A stretch of DNA of 64,000 nt from Amaricoccus macauensis_A (GCF_049800915.1 NZ_JBNAFY010000005.1:1-64000), one strand, 5' to 3'; positions 42,433-51,765 are shown, counted from the first letter of the stretch. Notes: generated from the letters alone by a model not told the origin. Program-made: numbers and translations.

Positions 42433-43320
42433 TTGATCAGCGTCACGACAGAAGCTCGACACCAGAAAGCAAGTGGACTGGACGCGCGACCCCTGCGCGA
42501 AAGCGCCGAGATCCTTGCCGAAGGCCAGATCGCGGCCGCCACCTCTCTCCGTGGCGCTCTGGACCACCTACCCGCCGCAGCATCCGCCATGGCCAACACG
42601 ATCCGCACCGGGGGCGTGCTGCACTATCTCGCCGCCGGCTCTTCCGGCCTGATGGCTGCGGCCGACGCGCAGGAACTCGGCGGGACATTCTCCATTTCGG
42701 CAAGCCAGTTGCGCATCCACATGGCAGGCGGCCTGCCCACCGGCGTCGAGATGCCCGGTAACACCGAGGATGCGGTCCACGGGCTCGAAGAAGAACTGAC
42801 AGACATCACGCCGCGCGACACGATCATCGCCGTCTCGGCCAGCGGAACGACCCCTTACACGATTGCCGGCGCCAAGTTCGCCCGGCAGCAAGGCGCGACG
42901 ATTGTCGGGATCGCCAACAATCCGGGCTCGGCGCTGATCGAACTGGCGCACCACCCGATCCTGCTAGAGACGCCCCCCGAGCTGATTTCCGGCTCGACCC
43001 GCATGGGCGCGGGCACGGCCCAGAAGATTGCGCTCAATGTCCTGTCGACACTGATGGCAATCGACCTCGGCCATGTCCATGACGGAATGATGGTCAATCT
43101 TCGGGCAGACAACATCAAGCTTCGCGCGCGAGCTGCCGGAATCGTTGCGAAAATTTCAGGTTGCGGGGAGGATGCCGCAAGGTCGGCGCTGCAAGCGGCC
43201 GGCGGTCGCGTCAAGACTGCCGTCCTCATCGCCGCCGGCGGGCTTTCCCTGCCCAGCGCCCAGGATCTTCTCGACGAGACGGGCGGACACCTTAGAGCAG
43301 CTCTCGCACGGCTGACTTGA
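42433..43320 (+). CDS. murQ: N-acetylmuramic acid 6-phosphate etherase
   Basis: A 295-residue SIS-fold lyase that splits the lactyl ether of MurNAc-6-P to give GlcNAc-6-P and D-lactate, feeding NagA. Markers: HYLAAGSSGLMAAADAQEL, MAGGLPTGVEMPGNTEDAVHG (catalytic Glu/Asp region), AVSASGTTPYTIAGAKFARQ and GSTRMGAGTAQKIALNVLST. The last normally has Lys before AGTAQK; here it is Gly. The start codon is TTG at 42433 with GAGGGGAGA at proper spacing. It is first in a plus-strand operon with the sugar ABC transporter. Confidence 0.9.
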   Translation: MISVTTEARHQKASGLDARPLRESAEILAEGQIAAATSLRGALDHLPAAASAMANTIRTGGVLHYLAAGSSGLMAAADAQELGGTFSISASQLRIHMAGGLPTGVEMPGNTEDAVHGLEEELTDITPRDTIIAVSASGTTPYTIAGAKFARQQGATIVGIANNPGSALIELAHHPILLETPPELISGSTRMGAGTAQKIALNVLSTLMAIDLGHVHDGMMVNLRADNIKLRARAAGIVAKISGCGEDAARSALQAAGGRVKTAVLIAAGGLSLPSAQDLLDETGGHLRAALARLT

Positions 43321-43354
43321 AGCCGGCACTCAGACATCAACCGGGAGACCAAAG

Positions 43355-44608
43355 ATGAAAAGCAGAATACTCAAACTCGCCCTTGTAACTTCCGCTCTCT
43401 CGGCCGTCGGCGCCCAGGCCCAGGACGTGACGCTCACCATCGAGAGCTGGCGCAACGATGACCTGACGCTCTGGCAGGACGAGATCATCCCCGCCTTCGA
43501 GGCCCAGTATCCGGACATCAAGCTGCAGTTCACGCCCAGCGCACCGGCGGAATACAATGCCGTTCTCAATTCCAAGCTTGATGCAGGTTCGGCCGGAGAT
43601 CTCATCACGTGCCGGCCCTTCGATGCCTCGCTCGCGCTCTTCGAGGCCGGCCACCTGACCGACCTCAGCGATCTGGATGCCATGTCGAACTTCTCCGACG
43701 TGGCAAAATCGGCCTGGCAGACCGATGACGGCTCCGCGACCTTCTGCGTTCCCATGGCCAGCGTCATCCACGGCTTCATCTACAACAAGGAAGCCTTCGA
43801 AGAGCTCGGACTGGAAGTTCCCGAAACCGAAGACGAGTTCTTCGCGGTTCTCGACGCGATCAAGGAAGACGGCACCTACATCCCGATGGCGATGGGCACC
43901 AACGACCAGTGGGAAGCCGCCACCATGGGCTACAACAACATTGGTCCGAACTACTGGAAGGGCGAGGAAGGTCGCCAGGCGCTGATCGCCGGGGAACAGA
44001 AGCTGACCGATCCGGCCTGGGTCGAGCCCTATGCCACGCTGAACCGCTGGAGCGCCTATCTGGGTGATGGCTACGAGGCGCAGACCTATCCCGACAGTCA
44101 GAACCTCTTCACGCTCGGGCGTGCGGCGATCTATCCGGCCGGTTCCTGGGAAATCGCGGGCTTCAACACCCAAGCCTATTTCGAGATGGGCGCCTTCAAG
44201 CCGCCGGTCAAGGAGGCAGGCGACACCTGCTACATCTCCGATCATACCGATATCGGGATCGGGATGAACGCAGCCACCGAGCACCCCGAAGCCGCACGCA
44301 CGTTCCTCGCCTGGGTGGCAAGCCCGGAATTCGCCGAGATCTTCGGCAACGCCCTGCCGGGCTTCTTCCCCCTCTCGGACACGCCCGTCGCGCTCGAGGA
44401 CCCTCTGGCCCAGGAATTCGCCAGCTGGCGCGAGGAGTGCGACTCCACGATCCGCTCGACCTACCAGATCCTGTCGCGCGGCACCCCCAATCTCGAGAAC
44501 GAGACCTGGGGCGCATCCGCAGCCGCGATCAAGGGCACATCGACCCCCGAGGAACTCGGCCAGAAGCTCCAGGACGGCCTCGCAAGCTGGTATGAACCGC
44601 AGCAGTGA
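43355..44608 (+). CDS. Sugar ABC transporter substrate-binding protein (SBP family 1)
   Basis: A 417-residue periplasmic binding protein with signal peptide MKSRILKLALVTSALSAVGAQA. Family-1 carbohydrate-binding features include LTIESWRNDDLTLWQDEIIP near the mature N-terminus, AEYNAVLNSKLDAGSAGDLI, and GRAAIYPAGSWEIAGF. The ligand is predicted to be an amino sugar (GlcNAc, MurNAc or a muropeptide sugar) from the flanking murQ. GGGAGACC precedes the ATG. Confidence 0.92.
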   Translation: MKSRILKLALVTSALSAVGAQAQDVTLTIESWRNDDLTLWQDEIIPAFEAQYPDIKLQFTPSAPAEYNAVLNSKLDAGSAGDLITCRPFDASLALFEAGHLTDLSDLDAMSNFSDVAKSAWQTDDGSATFCVPMASVIHGFIYNKEAFEELGLEVPETEDEFFAVLDAIKEDGTYIPMAMGTNDQWEAATMGYNNIGPNYWKGEEGRQALIAGEQKLTDPAWVEPYATLNRWSAYLGDGYEAQTYPDSQNLFTLGRAAIYPAGSWEIAGFNTQAYFEMGAFKPPVKEAGDTCYISDHTDIGIGMNAATEHPEAARTFLAWVASPEFAEIFGNALPGFFPLSDTPVALEDPLAQEFASWREECDSTIRSTYQILSRGTPNLENETWGASAAAIKGTSTPEELGQKLQDGLASWYEPQQ

Positions 44609-44640
44609 CCTGACGGGCGCAACCTGATCCGGAGGTCTCA

Positions 44641-45555
44641 ATGAATCGCCCACGAATACGCTGGCACATCCTCGTGTTTCTGGCGCCGGCTGTCATCGTC
44701 TACACGGCGGTGATGATCTTCCCGCTCTTCAACACGCTTCGGCTCGCGCTCTACAGCAAGGTCGAACAGGAGCGCGTGTTCGTGGGCCTCGAGAACTTCC
44801 AAACCCTCTTCTTCGACCCGATCTGGGCCGACCAGTTCTGGAACGCGCTCGGGAACAACTTCTGGTTCTTCCTGATCCACATGCTCGTCCAGAACCCGAT
44901 CGGCATCGCGCTGGCCGCTCTTCTGAGCCACCCGCGCCTGCGCTTTGCCGCCCTCTACCGCTCGGCGATCTTCATCCCCACGATCCTGAGCTTCGTCATC
45001 GTGGGCTTCGCGTGGAAGCTCATCCTTTCGCCGATCTGGGGCATCGCGCCTACGATGCTGGATGCGGTCGGCCTCAAGGTCCTGTTCGCCCCCTGGCTGG
45101 GCCGCGAAGAATATGCGCTAACCACACTGGCGCTGATCTCGGTCTGGCAGTTCGTCGGCATCCCGATGATGCTGATCTACGCCGCGCTCCTCTCGATCCC
45201 CGAAGAGATCCTCGAGGCCGGAGAGATCGACGGCATCACCGGCATGTCGGCCTTCTGGAAGATCAAGCTGCCCCTGATCCTGCCCTCCATCGGGATCATC
45301 TCGATCCTGACCTTCGTGGGCAACTTCAATGCCTTCGACCTGATCTATGCCGCCCAGGGCGCCTTGGCGGGACCGGATTTCTCCACCGACATCCTCGGCA
45401 CGTTCATGTATCGCACCTTCTTCGGGTTCCAGCTCCAACTCGGCGATCCGCACATGGGGTCTGCCATCGCCGGTGCGATGTTCGCGATCATCCTCGTGGG
45501 CGTCTGCATCTACCTTTTCGGCATCCAGACGCGGATGCGCCGCTATCAGCTCTAG
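44641..45555 (+). CDS. Sugar ABC transporter permease (MalF type)
   Basis: A 304-residue permease with six predicted transmembrane helices and the EAA loop EAGEIDGITGMSAFWKIKLP at about 195-215. The start IRWHILVFLAPAVIVYTAVM is typical for the MalF/UgpA group. It works with the permease encoded 10 bases downstream. CGGAGG precedes the ATG. Confidence 0.93.
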   Translation: MNRPRIRWHILVFLAPAVIVYTAVMIFPLFNTLRLALYSKVEQERVFVGLENFQTLFFDPIWADQFWNALGNNFWFFLIHMLVQNPIGIALAALLSHPRLRFAALYRSAIFIPTILSFVIVGFAWKLILSPIWGIAPTMLDAVGLKVLFAPWLGREEYALTTLALISVWQFVGIPMMLIYAALLSIPEEILEAGEIDGITGMSAFWKIKLPLILPSIGIISILTFVGNFNAFDLIYAAQGALAGPDFSTDILGTFMYRTFFGFQLQLGDPHMGSAIAGAMFAIILVGVCIYLFGIQTRMRRYQL

Positions 45556-45565
45556 GGGGATCGCG

Positions 45566-46405
45566 ATGAACAAGGCCCGCAGCAACCCGCTTAACACGGC
45601 CGCCATGCACGGTGCGCTGATCCTCTACACGCTGATCGCACTCTTCCCGGTCTTCATCATCCTGATCAACAGCTTCAAGGAGCGCCGCGCGATCTTTCGC
45701 GAGCCCCTGGCCCTGCCCGATGCCGAGAGCTTCTCGATGATCGGCTACCAGACCGTGATGAAGCAGGGAGATTTCTTCCTCTACTTCCAGAACTCGATGA
45801 TCGTCACCGTTGCCTCGCTCTTCTTCATCCTGCTCTTCGGGGCGATGGCAGCCTATGCGCTCAGCGAATACCGGTTCCGGGGCAACATGCTCATGGGGCT
45901 TTATCTCGCGCTGGGGATCATGATCCCGATCCGCATCGGCACCGTCGCCATCCTCGAGATGATGGTGGCAACCGGCCTGGTGAACACGCTCTGGGCGCTG
46001 ATCCTTGTCTACACGGCACAAGGCCTGCCGCTCGCGGTCTTCATCCTCAGCGAGTTCATGCGCCAGGTCTCGGATGACCTGAAGAATGCAGGGCGCATTG
46101 ATGGCCTTTCGGAATACACCATCTTCTTCCGGCTTGTCCTGCCGCTGGTGCGCCCCGCGATGGCCACGGTCGCGGTGTTCAACATGATTCCGATCTGGAA
46201 CGACCTCTGGTTCCCGCTGATCCTGGCACCCTCAGAGGAAACCAAGACCCTCACGCTCGGCAGCCAGGTTTTCATCGGTCAGTTCGTCACCGACTGGAAC
46301 GCCGTCCTCTCCGCGCTCTCCATGGCGATCCTGCCAGTGCTGGTGCTCTACGTGATCTTCTCCCGCCAACTCATTCGCGGCATCACCTCGGGAGCCGTAA
46401 AATGA
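45566..46405 (+). CDS. Carbohydrate ABC transporter permease (MalG type)
   Basis: A 279-residue permease with six transmembrane helices and the EAA loop NAGRIDGLSEYTIFFRLVLP. I place the start at ATG 45566, preceded by AGGGGGA; frames extending further upstream overlap the previous gene. The stop overlaps the oxidoreductase start by four bases. Confidence 0.93.
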   Translation: MNKARSNPLNTAAMHGALILYTLIALFPVFIILINSFKERRAIFREPLALPDAESFSMIGYQTVMKQGDFFLYFQNSMIVTVASLFFILLFGAMAAYALSEYRFRGNMLMGLYLALGIMIPIRIGTVAILEMMVATGLVNTLWALILVYTAQGLPLAVFILSEFMRQVSDDLKNAGRIDGLSEYTIFFRLVLPLVRPAMATVAVFNMIPIWNDLWFPLILAPSEETKTLTLGSQVFIGQFVTDWNAVLSALSMAILPVLVLYVIFSRQLIRGITSGAVK

Positions 46406-47433
46406 TGCGGGTTCTAATCGCGGGTCTGGGCAACATGGGCAAGAGCCACGCGCTGGCCCATCACACCCATCCCGGCGCGGAGATCGTTGGCCTCGTCAAT
46501 CGCTCGCCCGTGGATCTGCCCGAAGAGCTTGCCACCTATCCCCGCTTCACGAGCTTCGAGGAGGGTCTGGCAACCTCCCCCGATCTCGTCGTCATCGCCA
46601 CCTATTCCGACAGCCACGCGGACTATGCCTGCATGGCGATGGAGGCTGGCGCGCATGTCTTCGTGGAAAAGCCGCTCGCGACCAATGTGGCGGATGCACG
46701 CCGCGTCGTGGCCAAGGCCCAGGAAACCGGCCGCAAGCTGATGGTTGGCTACATCCTGCGCCACCACCCGAGCTGGGTGCGGCTGATCGGAGAAGCCCGC
46801 GCGCTCGGCGGACCCTTTGTCTTCCGCCTCAATCTCAACCAGCAGTCCTCGGGCGCCGAATGGGAAACCCACAAGGCCCTGATGGCCACCACCAGCCCCA
46901 TCGTCGATTGCGGTGTTCACTATGTGGACGTGATGTGCCAGATCACCGACGCCGCACCCGTCCGCGTTCACGGCATCGGGCTGCGCCTCACCGACGAGAT
47001 CCCCGAGGGCATGTACAACTACGGCCAGTTCCAGACCCTCTTCGCCGATGGCTCGGTCGGCTGGTACGAGGCCGGCTGGGGACCGATGATGTCCGAGACC
47101 GCGTTCTTCGTGAAGGATGTGGTCAGCCCCAATGGTGCGGTCTCGATCACGGAGGCCGACAAGGGTGCGTCTTCCGATATCGACGGTCATACGAGGGTGG
47201 GCGCGATCCTCGTCCACACCCCCGACGGTGATCGCCTGATCGAGATGCCCGAGGAACCAGGCCACCAGGCGCTCTGCGACGCCGAACAGGCCTACATGCT
47301 GCGCGCCATCGCCGAGGATATCGATCTCTCGCGCCACATGAGCGATGCCGTCCAGTCGCTCGCCATCTGCCTGGCCGCGGACGAGAGCATAAGGACGGGC
47401 AGAGCCGTAGACCTGAAGGATTTTGCATCATGA
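46402..47433 (+). CDS. Gfo/Idh/MocA family oxidoreductase
   Basis: A 343-residue NAD(P)-dependent oxidoreductase. The Rossmann fingerprint GLGNMGKSHALAHH starts at residue 7; EKPLATN at ~93 holds the family Lys; the C-terminal domain has VDCGVHYVDVMCQIT with the active-site His. It is embedded between the permease and ATPase genes with four-base overlaps on both sides, so it must be tied to the imported sugar. Its reaction is unknown: it may oxidise or epimerise an amino sugar or its anhydro form before kinase/MurQ processing. Confidence 0.88.
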   Translation: MMRVLIAGLGNMGKSHALAHHTHPGAEIVGLVNRSPVDLPEELATYPRFTSFEEGLATSPDLVVIATYSDSHADYACMAMEAGAHVFVEKPLATNVADARRVVAKAQETGRKLMVGYILRHHPSWVRLIGEARALGGPFVFRLNLNQQSSGAEWETHKALMATTSPIVDCGVHYVDVMCQITDAAPVRVHGIGLRLTDEIPEGMYNYGQFQTLFADGSVGWYEAGWGPMMSETAFFVKDVVSPNGAVSITEADKGASSDIDGHTRVGAILVHTPDGDRLIEMPEEPGHQALCDAEQAYMLRAIAEDIDLSRHMSDAVQSLAICLAADESIRTGRAVDLKDFAS

Positions 47434-48422
47434 CCGCCCTCGCGCTGACCGACGTGAACAAGTCCTTCGGTGACACCCATGTCCTCAAGGACATCAACCT
47501 CGATGTGGAGGAAGGTCAGTTCGTGGTTTTCGTCGGCCCCTCGGGCTGCGGGAAATCGACGCTGCTGCGGGTGATCGCGGGACTCGAAGACGCCAGTTCG
47601 GGCGAGGTCCGCATCGGCGGTGAGGTCGTCAATCTCACGCCTCCGTCGCGGCGCGGGATCGCCATGGTGTTCCAGAGCTACGCGCTCTACCCCCATCTCA
47701 ACGTGCGCGGCAACATGTCCCTCGCACTGAAACAGGAACGGAAATCGAAGGAGGTGATCGCCGAGCGCATCGCCACCGCCAGCCGGATGCTGAACCTCGA
47801 ACCCTATCTCGACCGCTACCCGTCGGAGCTCTCCGGGGGCCAGCGCCAGCGGGTCGCCATCGGACGCGCCATCGTGCGGAAGCCCAAGCTCTTCCTCTTC
47901 GACGAGCCGCTCTCGAATCTCGATGCCGCGTTGCGCATGAATACGAGGATCGAGATCGCGAACCTCCACCGCCAGCTTGGCGCCTCGATGATCTATGTCA
48001 CCCATGACCAGACCGAGGCCATGACACTGGCCGACAGGATCGTCGTCCTGCGCGATGGCCGAGTCGAGCAGATCGGCAGCCCGATGGAGCTTTACAACAA
48101 CCCCGCCAACCAGTTCGTTGCGGGGTTTCTCGGCTCGCCTTCGATGAACTTCTTCCCCGCGTCACTCGTTCACGATGCAGCCGGTGACACGATGGGAATC
48201 CGACCCGAAGACCTGTTCATCTCCGGCGATGGGCCAATTGCCGCGCGGGTGAACCATGTGGAGCACCTGGGCGGGGACACCAACGTGATCGCGCAGGTGC
48301 AGGAACACCAGATCACCGCCCGTCTCTTCGGACAGCACCCCATCCGCGAGGGTGAGGACGTGCGCTTCGGCTTCCACCCGCAAAAGGCCTTCCACTTCGG
48401 CCAGGACGGCCTGCGGCTCTGA
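47430..48422 (+). CDS. Sugar ABC transporter ATP-binding protein (UgpC/MsmK type)
   Basis: A 330-residue ATPase with Walker A GPSGCGKST, signature LSGGQRQRVAIGRA, Walker B LFLFDEPLSNLD, and a C-terminal TOBE/OB domain (GIRPEDLFISG) characteristic of multi-sugar transporters. It is the last gene of the plus-strand operon (murQ, SBP, two permeases, oxidoreductase, ATPase) and ends 10 bases before the convergent TctDE-linked gene. Confidence 0.93.
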   Translation: MTALALTDVNKSFGDTHVLKDINLDVEEGQFVVFVGPSGCGKSTLLRVIAGLEDASSGEVRIGGEVVNLTPPSRRGIAMVFQSYALYPHLNVRGNMSLALKQERKSKEVIAERIATASRMLNLEPYLDRYPSELSGGQRQRVAIGRAIVRKPKLFLFDEPLSNLDAALRMNTRIEIANLHRQLGASMIYVTHDQTEAMTLADRIVVLRDGRVEQIGSPMELYNNPANQFVAGFLGSPSMNFFPASLVHDAAGDTMGIRPEDLFISGDGPIAARVNHVEHLGGDTNVIAQVQEHQITARLFGQHPIREGEDVRFGFHPQKAFHFGQDGLRL

Positions 48423-48432
48423 TGCCGGGGGG

Positions 48433-49527
48433 TCACGGCTCGCGAAACGGTCCTGCCCTGCGCGACTGCGCGAAGGTGTCCCGCCAGAGCGCGAGGAACC
48501 CCTCACGCTTTTGCCTGTCGAGACCGACAAGCAGGACCGGTGACAGCGCAACGGGCCGCAGGACGGCCTCGCTTTCCGCGGCCGGATCGAGCCAGCTTCC
48601 ATCCGATGTCGTGACATCCACGAAGAGCTCATCGGCGGCCAGAACCCGCTGCCCTGTGTCGGAGAGCAGGAAATCCAGCAGAAGACCGGCGGAAACGGGG
48701 TCGCGGGAATATTTCGGGATCAACGCCCCCCGCGCCAGAACGAGCGTGTAGTCCTGCGGTGCAACCACGATGAGATTGTCGGCCTCCCGCGCCCGTGCAA
48801 GTGCGTAGGATCCCAGCACGTTGTAGGCGAGCAGATACTCCCCGCTCGCGACCCCGTCTATGATCTCCGCCGAGCAGCAGGTCGAAACTGCCCCGGACCG
48901 CGCGAAGGCCTCGATCAGGCTGCCAAACGTGGTGGCCTGCTGTGCATCGAGAAAGGCGAAGAGATACCCCAACCCCGAGGCTTCGATATCGTATGTCGCG
49001 ACCTTGCCGGCGAAACGGCTTTCTGGCGAGCGCAGCAGGTCGATCAGGTCGAAGCGCGTTCGGGGCGCTTCCGATGCCGGCACGAGATCACGATTGTAGA
49101 CAATGACCGCCGGTTCGCGGGTGATGCCGAAGACCTCGTTTCGCCAGTTGAGATTGTCCGGCAGCGATGCCGTGAGACCGGAGACATGCGCGCGCGCGCA
49201 ACCGTCATTGACGAGCTTGACTTGCAGGTCCACCGCAGAGCTGATCACCAGATCGGCGCTCGAAATCCTCTTCCTGCAATCCTGCCGGGTCAGGGCATCG
49301 AGATCGTTGGATCCCCATTGCTCGTAGACAACCGCTATGTCGGGACTGTCGGCCACGAAGGCCTCGAGCACACCGGCAAAGAGATCGAGATCGGTGGTTC
49401 CCCGGACCGTGACCTCCAGTGCCGCTTCCTGCCAACCGAACCGCCGGACGTGCTCGGGCCCCGGCTGGGCGAAGGCCGCTTGGGCAAGCCAGACGGCAAG
49501 CATGGGCGCAAACTTCAACGATGTCAT
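48433..49527 (-). CDS. Orphan ABC-type extracellular solute-binding protein linked to TctDE
   Basis: A 364-residue protein with a signal peptide (MTSLKFAPMLAVWLAQAAFA) and a periplasmic binding-protein fold of the Fe3+/thiamine-type group: VVYEQWGSNDLDALTRQDC, NEVFGITREPAVIVYNRDLV, YLLAYNVLGSYALARAREAD. No permease or ATPase is nearby. It overlaps the sensor kinase gene by four bases, so it is made together with TctDE. It may present carboxylates to the sensor rather than to a transporter. Confidence 0.85.
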   Translation of the reverse strand: MTSLKFAPMLAVWLAQAAFAQPGPEHVRRFGWQEAALEVTVRGTTDLDLFAGVLEAFVADSPDIAVVYEQWGSNDLDALTRQDCRKRISSADLVISSAVDLQVKLVNDGCARAHVSGLTASLPDNLNWRNEVFGITREPAVIVYNRDLVPASEAPRTRFDLIDLLRSPESRFAGKVATYDIEASGLGYLFAFLDAQQATTFGSLIEAFARSGAVSTCCSAEIIDGVASGEYLLAYNVLGSYALARAREADNLIVVAPQDYTLVLARGALIPKYSRDPVSAGLLLDFLLSDTGQRVLAADELFVDVTTSDGSWLDPAAESEAVLRPVALSPVLLVGLDRQKREGFLALWRDTFAQSRRAGPFREP

Positions 49528-50909
49528 TGCGGTCCCTTCTCGCGCAACGGAAGCCTGATCGAGGCTTCGAAACCCGAAGGAGAAAGGTTGCGGAATTCGA
49601 GCCTGCCGCCCTGCGCGGCGGCGACCGAGGCGACGATGGCCAGCCCGAGCCCGGCGCTGTCTGCGGATGCACCGCTCCTGCGTGCAAAGCGGGTTCCCGC
49701 ATCGGTCCAGTACTCTTGCGGAAGTCCCGGTCCCGCATCCCGAACCGCGATGGATGCCACGCCCTCACGGACCGAGACGGACAGGAACACGGGCTCCTGC
49801 CCGTGATTGAGAGCGTTTGCCGCCAGGTTCTTCACCGCTTCGACCAGCGAAAGCCGGTCGCCATCGCACCAGACCGGATCTTCAGCCAGTTCCAGCTCCA
49901 CCGGACGCTCCCGTCCAAAATGGGCATGCTCGACCTCCTCCATTGCCGCGATGGCCACCTTGCGCAGGTCGAGCCGCTCGAGCGCGACCGCATCGGCCCG
50001 GTGAATGATCAGGGCATGTTTCAGAAGCTGATCGGTCAGCCGGCCAAGATTGACCGACCGGGCATGAACCCGCTCGAGGATCTGGCGCAGCCTCGCCGGG
50101 TCCTCTTCCTCGGCGGCCAGCTCTGCCTGCGCCCGCATCGCGGCAATCGGTGTGCGCAGCTGATGAGAGGCATCGGCAATCAGGTTGCGCATGATCTCGA
50201 ACTGCCGGTCCAGCCGGGCCATGAACCGGTTCAGCGCCTCGACCAGGCTGGAGACCTCGCGCGGCGTCGCGACATCGATCGGGGTCATGTCCTGGGGCGA
50301 GCGCAGGCGCAGGGCGCGTTCGATCCGGCGGATCGGTGCCAGCGCGGAGAAGACGGCAAGCGCGGCCAGTCCCGCCATCACGAGGGTGATGAGCGCCGCG
50401 GTGACCAGCGCGTTCCGGGTGATCTGCGCTGCAAGATCCTTGCGCGCTTGAAGTGTCTGCCCCACGAGCACATCGATCCGGCCGGAATAGGTCCGTTCGG
50501 CGAAGGGGCGGCTGACACGCACCGCGCGGATCGGTTCCCGCGCAAACTCCGTCCGGAAGAACCGGACATCCCCCTCGGGCGGCACCAGCTCTTCATAGCC
50601 GGTGATCAGCCGGCCCATGGCGTCATAGACCGCATAGACCACGCGGTCGTCGGGCGCGAGGGCGAGCAGCTCGAACGCGGACACCGGCAAATCTATGACC
50701 ACCTCGCCACCCTGCAGCGTGACGGAACCTGCAATCTGGTTCGCGGCACCGACCAGAAGCCGGTCATAGGATTGTTGCGCCGCATTGCGGCCAAAGGAAA
50801 AGGCGGCAATAGCCACCCCTCCGCCGCCGAGCGCGATGATGACCGCAAAGGCGAGGCCGAGACGGCGCGCAAGCGACCCCCCACGCATCGGCCCGGCGAA
50901 TTCAGGCAT
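49524..50909 (-). CDS. tctE: Sensor histidine kinase TctE
   Basis: A 461-residue inner-membrane kinase: transmembrane helix at ~17-37, a periplasmic region of ~130 residues of the 2CSK_N type, a second helix at ~180-200, HAMP, then the H-box LIADASHQLRTPIAAMRAQA, N-box EAVKNLAANALNHG, and G-boxes RDAGPGLPQ and SAGLGLAIV. It likely senses extracellular tri- or dicarboxylates. The start at ATG 50909 overlaps tctD by eight bases; the longer frame to 50990 is unneeded. Confidence 0.9.
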   Translation of the reverse strand: MPEFAGPMRGGSLARRLGLAFAVIIALGGGGVAIAAFSFGRNAAQQSYDRLLVGAANQIAGSVTLQGGEVVIDLPVSAFELLALAPDDRVVYAVYDAMGRLITGYEELVPPEGDVRFFRTEFAREPIRAVRVSRPFAERTYSGRIDVLVGQTLQARKDLAAQITRNALVTAALITLVMAGLAALAVFSALAPIRRIERALRLRSPQDMTPIDVATPREVSSLVEALNRFMARLDRQFEIMRNLIADASHQLRTPIAAMRAQAELAAEEEDPARLRQILERVHARSVNLGRLTDQLLKHALIIHRADAVALERLDLRKVAIAAMEEVEHAHFGRERPVELELAEDPVWCDGDRLSLVEAVKNLAANALNHGQEPVFLSVSVREGVASIAVRDAGPGLPQEYWTDAGTRFARRSGASADSAGLGLAIVASVAAAQGGRLEFRNLSPSGFEASIRLPLREKGPQ

Positions 50910-51573
50910 CTGCGACAAGCTGATAGCCAAGCCCGCGCAGCGTCCGTATCGCCACTCGGCTGGGTTCGAGTTTCCGGCGCAGGCGTGCAACGTAGAGCTC
51001 GACCGTGTTCACCCCGACCTGTTCATCTTCGAAGGAATACATGCGTTCGAGGATCTGCTCCTTCGCGATGACCCTGCCCCGGTTCGACAGCATGATCTCG
51101 AGCAGGCTGAACTCCCGGCGGGTCAGCGAGACCGGCTCGCCGCCGATCTCGAGTGTGCACCCGGCCGGGTCGAACACGAGATCCTGGAACTCGATCCTTC
51201 CACCGCGATCCGGGGTCGACCGCCGCATGAGGGCCCGAACGCGTGCCTCCAGTTCGCGAAGATCGAAGGGTTTGACAAGGTAGTCGTCCGCACCCCGATC
51301 GAGCGCCGAAATGCGCTCGTCGATGCCGCCGCTGGCGGTCAGCATCAGGACGCTGGTGGGTTTTCGGGCCGAACGCAGGGCGGCCAGCGCATCCCGGCCC
51401 GAACCGTCAGGCAGGCCGATATCGAGGATGGCGATGTCGTAGTCCTGCACGGCGATGCAATCGAGCGCATCCGCCAGCGTCGCTGCATGGTCGACAGCAT
51501 CCCCCCGCCGGGCGAACGCGGCAACGATGGCCTCGGCGACATCCGTGGCATCCTCGAGCAGCAGGATGCGCAT
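50902..51573 (-). CDS. tctD: Response regulator TctD (OmpR family)
   Basis: A 223-residue OmpR-type regulator. The receiver has the acidic pair LLLED, phospho-Asp in ILDIGLPDGSG, Thr/Ser in MLTASG, and Lys in YLVKPFD. The winged-helix C-terminus has LTRREFSLLEIMLSNRGRVI and VELYVARLRRKLE. The start at ATG 51573 follows GGGGGAAAGG. It is divergent from tctC, the usual arrangement for TctD-controlled tricarboxylate transport. Confidence 0.93.
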   Translation of the reverse strand: MRILLLEDATDVAEAIVAAFARRGDAVDHAATLADALDCIAVQDYDIAILDIGLPDGSGRDALAALRSARKPTSVLMLTASGGIDERISALDRGADDYLVKPFDLRELEARVRALMRRSTPDRGGRIEFQDLVFDPAGCTLEIGGEPVSLTRREFSLLEIMLSNRGRVIAKEQILERMYSFEDEQVGVNTVELYVARLRRKLEPSRVAIRTLRGLGYQLVADA

Positions 51574-51658
51574 CCTTTCCCCCTTCATACAGACTTCTTG
51601 CTTGTTGATGCGAGAATACGCCCACACCAACAGGGTGACAATTCGGGAAACGGAAAGG

Positions 51659-51696
51659 TTGACAGGTTCACGACAGTCTGGCCCGTTAACAACGGG
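51659..51696. promoter_or_regulatory. Possible tctC promoter/operator
   Basis: TTGACA at 51659-51664 could be a -35 box, but no good -10 follows at normal spacing. A perfect dyad CCCGTT-AAC-AACGGG (51682-51696) lies 70 bases upstream of the tctC ATG and is a plausible TctD or leader element. Confidence 0.3.
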
Positions 51697-51765
51697 AACT
51701 CCGGTGCATCAAGCCCGAAAGTACGGGCGGCACCGGTTGAGACACCCATGTGGGAGGAAAAAAGA

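Noticed and set aside
49419..51071. 550-codon plus-strand open frame
   Set aside because: It is a reverse-strand shadow of tctE and the orphan binding protein, with Arg/Pro-rich nonsense composition typical of high-GC antisense frames.
51659..51690. Full sigma-70 promoter for tctC
   Set aside because: TTGACA is good, but no acceptable -10 hexamer lies 16-19 bases downstream; kept only as a weak regulatory feature.
50785..51765. Long in-frame extension upstream of tctC
   Set aside because: It runs antisense through tctD and tctE; the signal peptide and GGGAGGAAAA place the start at 51766.
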